Shown piece by piece: positions 1-7,445 of a stretch of 41,778 nt of DNA. The notes beneath the pieces were generated by a model, which saw only the letters and a program-made list of their open reading frames with translations, was not told the DNA's origin and ran no database searches. This DNA is from Candidatus Thalassarchaeaceae archaeon (GTDB lineage: Archaea; Thermoplasmatota; Poseidoniia; Poseidoniales; Thalassarchaeaceae), in the NCBI GenBank assembly GCA_023700255.1, contig JAJPRD010000003.1, positions 1 through 41,778 on the forward strand, written 5' to 3'. Every line of letters begins with the position of its first letter. The first letter of the stretch is position 1. A program made the translations under genes and the position numbers.

Positions 1-2
1 AT

Positions 3-341
3 ATAAATACAGTTGGAGCAGAATTAAACTTTGTACAAACAAATGAAAACAGGGCTTTTTACACCTCATCTACTCTAGAAAAAGGAAAATACCAATCCTT
101 AATTTTCTGAACTGTTCTAGAAAATGGAGAATGGAATAATGATAGGGCGCGTAATTATGCGCACACCTCGGAGATAAAAGACGCTTTCACACTCAGACGG
201 AATGCATACCGGGTGTTACTAACAAGAGCGAGAGATGGGATGATACTGTATCTGCCTACTAATGATTTACTCGAAGAGACGCGACAGCACCTGATCAGAT
301 GTGGCCTAGAAGATCTAAATGATGTAGATAGTCAGCAATGA
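3..341 (+). pseudogene. C-terminal fragment of a DUF2075/Schlafen-type superfamily-1 ATPase-like protein, interrupted by in-frame TGA; continues past the left edge
   Basis: Single frame reads INTVGAELNFVQTNENRAFYTSSTLEKGKYQSLIF*TVLENGEWNNDRARNYAHTSEIKDAFTLRRNAYRVLLTRARDGMILYLPTNDLLEETRQHLIRCGLEDLNDVDSQQ*; 'NAYRVLLTRARDGMILYLP' is the typical C-terminal motif; stop at 108-110. Confidence 0.5.
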
Positions 342-383
342 AAAAATTACTAGACATCCTAATAGAGGGGTATAGACTCTAAA

Positions 384-460
384 TGGTGGACGCTGGGGGA
401 TTTGAACCCCCGGCCACCTGGTTGCAAACCAGGTGCTCTTCCAAGCTGAGCTAAGCGCCC
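384..460 (-). tRNA. tRNA-Ala (TGC), CCA encoded
   Basis: Reverse complement GGGCGCT TA GCTC..GAGC A CCTGG TTTGCAA CCAGG TGGCC GGGGG TTCAAAT CCCCC AGCGTCC A CCA; full cloverleaf. Confidence 0.95.
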
Positions 461-510
461 CACGAGTCATCGGAAACGCAAGGGGTTCTTGAGTTCAACC
501 GTTAGAGAAT

Positions 511-1122
511 CTAATTCTCATCTGGTTTGATTAGTTCAATTCCAACAAATATAACTGCTAAAAATGATACGAACATAATCATTTCAAGGATTTGTTCTTT
601 ACTAGTTTTTTCAGTTATTTCACCCTCATTATCTGTTTCTCCAGTTGGAGCATTTTCATCTGCCATATGGGCATCTGGTGAGTAATTAATGTAAAAATTG
701 ACGTCAATAGTTTGATTATTTTCTTTGACACGATGAATCATAGAAATGTTACCTGGAAGTAACTTATTAGATGGTTCTAAAGGAATTAGAGCATGCTGAT
801 TACAATCTTCATCAACTTTCTCTCCAGTTTCATTTAACTCACATGAACTTGAGATCCATTCAGTTGAGAAATCATCTATTCCTTCGAATATTCCATCGCC
901 ATCTGCGTCCACTAATATCTGATGTTGAACATCTTGTCTATCATCTACATTACGGAAAAAAAGTGTATCTGTTTCGACTAAAATACCTGGATTAATTGAT
1001 GAGGGTGTTAGCCCATCCTCTGTAATTAGAATGTTGTATTCTTTTTGATCATGTGCTGAGACAATTGATGGCATTAGCAACATACAAAATATTGCAGTCG
1101 CAACCACTAGCCGCATCTTCAT
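511..1122 (-). CDS. Secreted C-terminally membrane-anchored cupredoxin-like protein; predicted mature N-terminus His
   Basis: Signal peptide ...MPSIVSA|HDQKEY, beta-rich region 'INPGILVETDTLFFRNVDDRQDVQHQI', two Cys, C-terminal TM helix. Confidence 0.7.
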   Translation of the reverse strand: MKMRLVVATAIFCMLLMPSIVSAHDQKEYNILITEDGLTPSSINPGILVETDTLFFRNVDDRQDVQHQILVDADGDGIFEGIDDFSTEWISSSCELNETGEKVDEDCNQHALIPLEPSNKLLPGNISMIHRVKENNQTIDVNFYINYSPDAHMADENAPTGETDNEGEITEKTSKEQILEMIMFVSFLAVIFVGIELIKPDEN

Positions 1123-1176
1123 AGTGAGTCCTATGTCTCCGATGACTTCAACATGACTGGTCGTCTCCGAGGCTCC

Positions 1177-2916
1177 ATGGATAATCGTAGGGTTGCTCTT
1201 GCAGGCATTCTTGTATTCTGTTTGTTCTCAGCAAGTATAGCATCAATTTTGCTTTCCGACGAAAAATCACGTTCTATTGAAGATAGTATTTCAATCCTAG
1301 ATCCACTTTTGCAAGATGAAGGTCATGATCATAGAAATGCTAGCCAACATGTCATGTACACTGAAAATATTCAACCAGTATCATTCAATGAGTTAACTGC
1401 TCCAGGTAATGCTGAAATTCAAGTTGCAGAATCTCCTGATGGGCGGACCTATGCATATATTGCAGGTTGGTCTGAATTACATATTGTTGATGTTACAAAT
1501 CCTGAAAATACTACTGTCACTGGAGTTTATGTAGACCCTAATACTCAAGTTTTAGATGTCAAATATTTACAATATAATGGAGATGAGTATGTAGTCGTCC
1601 AAAATCAATTAGTAGATCCTGGTAATGCAGATCCTAATGTTGGAGAATGGGGAGATCCTGTTCAAGTAACTGTTACTCTAATTGATGTTTCAGACAAATC
1701 CAATCCTACTTATGTGGATGCATGGTATGATGCAGATCATCCTAGTGGTCCTCATAATTTATACACTCATTTAATCGATAATGAATGGTATATTTTTGTT
1801 GCTAATCCAGATTATGAACAATGTGATGTTGGTCAAGGAGATGCCTGCGGTGGTATTACAATAGCTCATCTTAATTTCGATGGTCCTGGTGATAGTCCTC
1901 GAATATTGAAAGTAGGTGAAGCCGAAGTAAATTGGCAGAATACTCTTGGTGGTTGGATCTACATACATGATATGACAGTCCAAACATGGCCTGGTGAAGA
2001 TCAACAAGATCCTAGGTTTGGCCGAACTTACATCTATGGTGCATATTGGGAAGCTGGGCTAAGAATCTTCGATGTTAGTGATGTGCCTCATCCTCAAAAT
2101 TCCCCTATTGAGTATGCCTTTATTGCTGGTGGATGCGCTGCAACTTTGGGTACTCAATTAACTTGTAATTGGAGAGCACCTGAAGTAGGTCAGTGGATGG
2201 AATTCGCCGATCTTGATGAAGATGGGCAGATTGATTGTGGATGCACTGGAAACGAAAATGGTGGACGCGCATCATATATTCATTATGCTGAACCAATTGA
2301 CGATATGGTCGATGCATCTCACCTAGGTTATCCTGAAGGTAAAATGCATTTGACATTCCTTGCAACAGAAGTACTCGAAACGACAGTTGGAACAGGTCTT
2401 GGTTATCTATTAGATACAACTGATTATGAGATGCTCAATGGTCAAATCACATTCAAACCGAAAATCATTCATAGTTGGGAAATACCATTTGCTGAGGATC
2501 ATCATATACCTGGTGGAGAAGAGTGGCTACTATTCAGTCCTCACAATTCCGATGCACAAATCTTCCCAACAAATACTCCTGGACTTCCTGATCAAAGTTT
2601 AGGTGGCAACTGGGACGGACGAATATATCTTTCAAGTTATCATGCTGGCCTATGGATTATAGATATTGAAACTTTAATGCTAGAGGGAAAAAATTCAGAT
2701 CTAAATCGGACTGAAGTACATTCTGCTTCAACAATAGGATATCACATACCTCATGGACAAGATGGAACACCACTTTCAAGTTCTTACTATGATTTTGGCT
2801 GGACTCCATTTATTTGGGCCGCCGAGTATCATAATGGTTACACATATCTTTCTTGTATCACTACAGGTCTATACATTGTTCAGTTAGATATTGATAAGCC
2901 ATATCATGTCAGTTAA
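1177..2916 (+). CDS. LVIVD-repeat beta-propeller-like secreted protein (ORF extends to 1153; start likely ATG 1177)
   Basis: N-terminal hydrophobic signal; repeats 'ELHIVDVTNPENTTVTGVY', 'GLRIFDVSDVP', 'GLWIIDIETL', 'GLYIVQLDID'. Confidence 0.75.
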   Translation: MDNRRVALAGILVFCLFSASIASILLSDEKSRSIEDSISILDPLLQDEGHDHRNASQHVMYTENIQPVSFNELTAPGNAEIQVAESPDGRTYAYIAGWSELHIVDVTNPENTTVTGVYVDPNTQVLDVKYLQYNGDEYVVVQNQLVDPGNADPNVGEWGDPVQVTVTLIDVSDKSNPTYVDAWYDADHPSGPHNLYTHLIDNEWYIFVANPDYEQCDVGQGDACGGITIAHLNFDGPGDSPRILKVGEAEVNWQNTLGGWIYIHDMTVQTWPGEDQQDPRFGRTYIYGAYWEAGLRIFDVSDVPHPQNSPIEYAFIAGGCAATLGTQLTCNWRAPEVGQWMEFADLDEDGQIDCGCTGNENGGRASYIHYAEPIDDMVDASHLGYPEGKMHLTFLATEVLETTVGTGLGYLLDTTDYEMLNGQITFKPKIIHSWEIPFAEDHHIPGGEEWLLFSPHNSDAQIFPTNTPGLPDQSLGGNWDGRIYLSSYHAGLWIIDIETLMLEGKNSDLNRTEVHSASTIGYHIPHGQDGTPLSSSYYDFGWTPFIWAAEYHNGYTYLSCITTGLYIVQLDIDKPYHVS

Positions 2917-2988
2917 TTTTTCTAAACTATCAACCGTAGCATTCACAAGTGAAACTTTCTGTCAATGACTTGTAGCCGAGGCATTGCC

Positions 2989-4944
2989 ATGAATAATAAT
3001 TCCAAACTCCCTCTTTTTGTGATGACTCTATTAATGATAATGGCTCCATTATCTGGTTGCCTTTCTATGTTTGATGACAGCGTCTCATCTGATGAAAATA
3101 ATGATGAATGGATAGACCCTGTAATTGAAATTGAAAATGAGAATCATTCTCATAACGATCTCTTAGCCCATGCTCTATCTACTTCGAATTCTCAATTAAT
3201 TGATTATCATAACTTGAATTGTGATGGGAATGTAAAACCTCCTGCAGAGTTAGATAATGTTGCAGGAAGAGCTTGTGATAATGATTACAAAAATGTAGGT
3301 CCTACACCAGGAGATAACTCTGAAATATCAATTGAGGGTAATTTCATGGAAGATTGTGAAATTTATGCTGATGGTACAGGTGGTTGTTATGCATATGTTT
3401 CCAGTTACAATCAATTTGAAATATTGGATATCAGTAATCCTAATGATATACGTCTTTTGTCTACATATTATGCTGAAACAGCAAGAATGATTGATATCAA
3501 AGTTACAGAGGATAACAACTGGGTTTTGGTAAATCAAGAATTGACTAATAGTGAACTTGATCCCATACCTAATGATGATGATGCAAATTCTGGTGCTAAT
3601 AGACTTGATGTAATTTTTGTAGGTGACAAGACAAGTCCGGTTAAGGTGGCAGAATGGAACAACCCTCCTGCTGGATTCCATAATCAAGATTTAGCAGTGT
3701 ACTGCGACTGGGATCCTGCTGCTGACCCATCAAATGTCTGGGATGAAGAAGATTGTCATCTGTTCCTTTTTGGCGCTGATCCTTATCCAGAGATGGTCGA
3801 AGGTAGTAGCGGTACGTTCTACAAAGGCACTCAAGTATTTTATGTACCTAGAGGATTAGAATCATGGTTACCTGTTCAAAATGAGGAACAAGAAAATTCC
3901 AGTAGAGAGATTATTAGATGGGGCGGATATACTCCTGAGCCATATACTACCTGTGGTGGTTCAATTTTCAATCATGACAATGTTTATTTCGTTCACCCAA
4001 TAACTCAACAAAGACTGCTAGCAGTTTCTTATTGGGGTGCTGGTCTAAGACTTGTGGATGTCAGTGAACCTCCTCAAGTAGCAGATCCATTGGGTTTGAG
4101 TTGGCCTCCTGAAGTTGGTCGTTGGATGGGATGTCCTTCCGCAGATGATGGTTGGTACGGCCCAGAAGGAGGAGGTCATGCTAACATGGATGCTAATGAA
4201 TGGCTTGATTCTAATCAAGGCAATGATAATATCCACTACGCAGTACCTGGTGATTATTTGATTTGCTCTGGAATAAGTGAATTCGATCCAGTTGAAGAAT
4301 GGCCATCTAATTGTGGTACAGGTTTTGAAGATCCAATATTTGGAATAAATTGGCGCCATTATACTTACATCGCTCCAGAATACGGTTCAAATGAGAATCA
4401 TACAGGCTATATTTGGACAATAGATACTACAGATCCTACACAACCTTTCCTTGTTTCTAAGTGGAAACTTCCTGGTGAAGGAATGAAAGGAAACGGTTCA
4501 CATCCTCAACATTGGATACCTGGTGGATATATTTTCAGTCCACATAATGGAGACACAGGACCATCCGGTCATGTATACTACACACACTATCACGCTGGTG
4601 CTTGGGCAACCGACCATGGACAAATATGGGATGAAATAGTATGGGAAAATGGATTCCCTGAGCCAGAGAGAGGGTTCCAAGCTATTGGAGAATTAGCTGA
4701 AACTCATACTATAGGATATTTCCTTCCTGCTGGACCTCCTTGGATTGAAAATGCCTCTGATGTTTTAGGATATGATATGGCAGATTGTTGGGCCTCTTGT
4801 ATGATTCCATTTGATTGGGGTCTACAATATGACCCTCGAGGATTTGTATTTGTTTCAGATATGGTTTCAGGAGTTTATGTTGTTCAGTTTGATGAAGACT
4901 ATGACTCTAGATTCGATTATCCTCCTCTTTGGAGTATAGAGTAA
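2989..4944 (+). CDS. LVIVD-repeat lipoprotein, paralogous in architecture to the previous gene
   Basis: Lipobox 'LSGC' after hydrophobic stretch; 'QFEILDISNPNDIRLLSTYY', 'GLRLVDVSEPP', 'GVYVVQFDED'. ORF extends to 2965; ATG 2989 preferred. Confidence 0.75.
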   Translation: MNNNSKLPLFVMTLLMIMAPLSGCLSMFDDSVSSDENNDEWIDPVIEIENENHSHNDLLAHALSTSNSQLIDYHNLNCDGNVKPPAELDNVAGRACDNDYKNVGPTPGDNSEISIEGNFMEDCEIYADGTGGCYAYVSSYNQFEILDISNPNDIRLLSTYYAETARMIDIKVTEDNNWVLVNQELTNSELDPIPNDDDANSGANRLDVIFVGDKTSPVKVAEWNNPPAGFHNQDLAVYCDWDPAADPSNVWDEEDCHLFLFGADPYPEMVEGSSGTFYKGTQVFYVPRGLESWLPVQNEEQENSSREIIRWGGYTPEPYTTCGGSIFNHDNVYFVHPITQQRLLAVSYWGAGLRLVDVSEPPQVADPLGLSWPPEVGRWMGCPSADDGWYGPEGGGHANMDANEWLDSNQGNDNIHYAVPGDYLICSGISEFDPVEEWPSNCGTGFEDPIFGINWRHYTYIAPEYGSNENHTGYIWTIDTTDPTQPFLVSKWKLPGEGMKGNGSHPQHWIPGGYIFSPHNGDTGPSGHVYYTHYHAGAWATDHGQIWDEIVWENGFPEPERGFQAIGELAETHTIGYFLPAGPPWIENASDVLGYDMADCWASCMIPFDWGLQYDPRGFVFVSDMVSGVYVVQFDEDYDSRFDYPPLWSIE

Positions 4945-4966
4945 AATTTTATTTGAGGTGGATTTA

Positions 4967-5512
4967 ATGAGGAATATGGCTGTTATAGCCCTTGTAGTAA
5001 CTCTATTTCTTACCCCTATTGCTGATGCTCATGGGGCTAATTCATTTCAATTCATTATGAGGAACGAGTCTATTCAGCCAGATGATGCTCAAGTTTCTCA
5101 GAACGATAGTATTGGTTTCAATAACGTAGTTATGGATTTAAATCGTACTATAAAATTAGTAAATCCTAATAATTCTACACTTAATTGGTCTTGTACTGCT
5201 TCTGAATATAATAGTTCAGGTACTGATGATGAATGTTGGCTATGGCTTGATCCATTAAATTGGTCATCTGGTGAATATGATGTTTTAATATACTCTAATG
5301 GCACACTTTGGAAGACTGTCAATCTTACTATTACTTCTGATATCCATAATGAGACTACACCTGTATTTGTATTACCAGGTGGAGATATTGGTACAAATAA
5401 CGAAGAAAGTGACATTAATGACAATATGTTAATACTTCCATTATTGCTATTTATTGGTGCATCATATCTCACATTAAAACGTTCAAGGAAAGGGGGTAAA
5501 GATACTGTTTAG
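4967..5512 (+). CDS. Small secreted membrane-anchored protein, paralog of 511..1122; predicted mature N-terminus His
   Basis: Signal peptide ...TPIADA|HGANSF, Cys-x13-Cys, C-terminal TM and basic tail; ATG 4967 preceded by SD-like GAGGTGG. Confidence 0.7.
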   Translation: MRNMAVIALVVTLFLTPIADAHGANSFQFIMRNESIQPDDAQVSQNDSIGFNNVVMDLNRTIKLVNPNNSTLNWSCTASEYNSSGTDDECWLWLDPLNWSSGEYDVLIYSNGTLWKTVNLTITSDIHNETTPVFVLPGGDIGTNNEESDINDNMLILPLLLFIGASYLTLKRSRKGGKDTV

Positions 5513-6230
5513 ATCATGGTGTTCAATTTTACTGTCAATTTGTATTCTCACTTCTGGTTGTATTGGTTCCCAGGAAGAAGTAGATTATTTCTATGGTGAA
5601 GATATTAATCCATCAAAGATCGCAGAAAATTTCACATTATTCGATGAAAATGGTGATGAATTTTCATTATATGATTTGGAAGGAGATGTCATAGTAATTG
5701 CTTTTCTTTTTACCAGATGTCCTGATATTTGTCCAGTAGTTAGTGCTAATTTAGCTTATGTCAGTGAAGAATTAGGTGACCTTTACGGTTCTGAAGTTCA
5801 CATTCTAAGTGTGACAGTTGATCCTTGGACTGATAATTCTTCAGTTTTAGCACAGTACTCGGATGCTAGAGGTCTTGATTGGCCACATCTTACTGCTCCC
5901 CTAGAAGTCATTGAACCTGTTTGGAAAAATTTTGAAGTGGGCTTAGCAACTTATGATTCAGATCTAGATGGAGATGGCGTAGCGGATGGTTTCGATACCT
6001 GCGCTAATACTACTACTGGTGAATCTGTTGATAATGAGGGATGCAGTGATACCCAAAAAGAGGAAAATAACCAGATTAAAGTAATGCATCACCCACTAAG
6101 CTACTGGGTTGACCATACAACTGGAACTATAATTGTCGATAAACAAATGAATCAACGTGTTTGGTGGGGAGATACCGATTGGAATGCTGAATTGGTTCTT
6201 GAAGATATTAAATTATTATTGGCAGAATAA
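5505..6230 (+). CDS. SCO1/SenC-family (thioredoxin-like) lipoprotein; probable non-ATG start
   Basis: CPDICP motif, 'VDHTTGTIIVDKQ'; frame extends upstream of ATG 5676 into a lipoprotein signal 'LFRSWCSILLSICILTSGC' with CTG at 5505 preceded by AAAGGGGG. Confidence 0.8.
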   Translation: MFRSWCSILLSICILTSGCIGSQEEVDYFYGEDINPSKIAENFTLFDENGDEFSLYDLEGDVIVIAFLFTRCPDICPVVSANLAYVSEELGDLYGSEVHILSVTVDPWTDNSSVLAQYSDARGLDWPHLTAPLEVIEPVWKNFEVGLATYDSDLDGDGVADGFDTCANTTTGESVDNEGCSDTQKEENNQIKVMHHPLSYWVDHTTGTIIVDKQMNQRVWWGDTDWNAELVLEDIKLLLAE

Positions 6231-6239
6231 GGTGATTAA

Positions 6240-7358
6240 TTGCGAGTAAATATCTTTCTGTCTTTATTTATTTCATTGATCTTACTTTCTTCCGGCTGCA
6301 TTCAATCAAATAATAATATTGAGTTATTTGGAACAGAATATAAGGATCCACCTGATGCACCTGATTTCACACTTCTAAATCAAGATGGTGAATCTGTTAC
6401 TCTCTCTGATTATGAAGGGAAGGTGATAGTTGTAGCTTTCATATACACCTCTTGCCCAGATGTATGTCTTGCGATTTCTTCTAACTTAGCCTGGATAAAT
6501 GATAACTTAGGCGAATATTCAGATGATGTAGTCATTCTTTCAATCACCATTGATCCAGCCCGTGATACAGTAGAGAGATTTTCTCAATGGACAGAAGCTA
6601 ATGGTTACGATTGGGACCATCTTTCTGCTGAAAGATCCTCTACATTGGTTAATGTGTGGAAAAGTTGGAATATTGTTGTAGATAATGATCATATCAATGC
6701 TAGTCAAGCCCCTGAAGATTCAATGAATCGCTTTTCAGTACTTTATCCAGATAATAGTTCGATGATTTCAGATGTTCCTTGTTTAGATTCAGTTAATAAT
6801 CAATGTTATGATGATGCAGCTGATTTTGCAAATCATGCATTTGAGGATGCAAATATTTCGTATAATCTTACTGGCAATAGTGGTACAATAGGTGAATGGC
6901 AATCGGATGCAAATTGGTCATGGCAGTTGCACTATTGGAATAATAGTGATGAAAATTGGCAATTATCTGAATCTCAAGAATTAGGTATTATTGAAGTTAA
7001 TCTTGGTACTCATTTGGCTTGGGTGGCCAGTAATGCTAACATTACCAATCTTCAATCAGCTGTTGATTGTAATGCTAAAGGTTGGATAATGGGAACTGGA
7101 AGTAGTGCTCATTGTATGTGTGACGAAGGTTATGAAAGGACTGATGGCAATTGGCTTGGATGCTCACTCATCGGAATGACAGATGCTAATAATTCAGCAG
7201 TTAATCCACACGATAACTCACTTGGGGAATATGGTATTGGCCATTCTACTGTGACTTTTATTCTTGACAAGCAAACAAGAAAAAGAGTTGCATGGACTGG
7301 TATCGATTGGAGTGTTCAGGAATTTCTTCTTGATGTTAAAGCACTGTCTTCAGAATAA
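6240..7358 (+). CDS. SCO1/SenC-family lipoprotein with large insertion
   Basis: Lipobox 'LLSSGC'; 'FIYTSCPDVCLAISSNL', 'SITIDPARDT', C-terminal 'GHSTVTFILDKQTRKRVAW'; TTG start. Confidence 0.8.
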   Translation: MRVNIFLSLFISLILLSSGCIQSNNNIELFGTEYKDPPDAPDFTLLNQDGESVTLSDYEGKVIVVAFIYTSCPDVCLAISSNLAWINDNLGEYSDDVVILSITIDPARDTVERFSQWTEANGYDWDHLSAERSSTLVNVWKSWNIVVDNDHINASQAPEDSMNRFSVLYPDNSSMISDVPCLDSVNNQCYDDAADFANHAFEDANISYNLTGNSGTIGEWQSDANWSWQLHYWNNSDENWQLSESQELGIIEVNLGTHLAWVASNANITNLQSAVDCNAKGWIMGTGSSAHCMCDEGYERTDGNWLGCSLIGMTDANNSAVNPHDNSLGEYGIGHSTVTFILDKQTRKRVAWTGIDWSVQEFLLDVKALSSE

Positions 7359-7445
7359 ATCGCAATTTATCTTTGTAGGATTTTGCATGTTTTTTAGTGT
7401 CTCAGTTCCTATTGTTTAATACCTATTGCAATCACCATTAATTCC

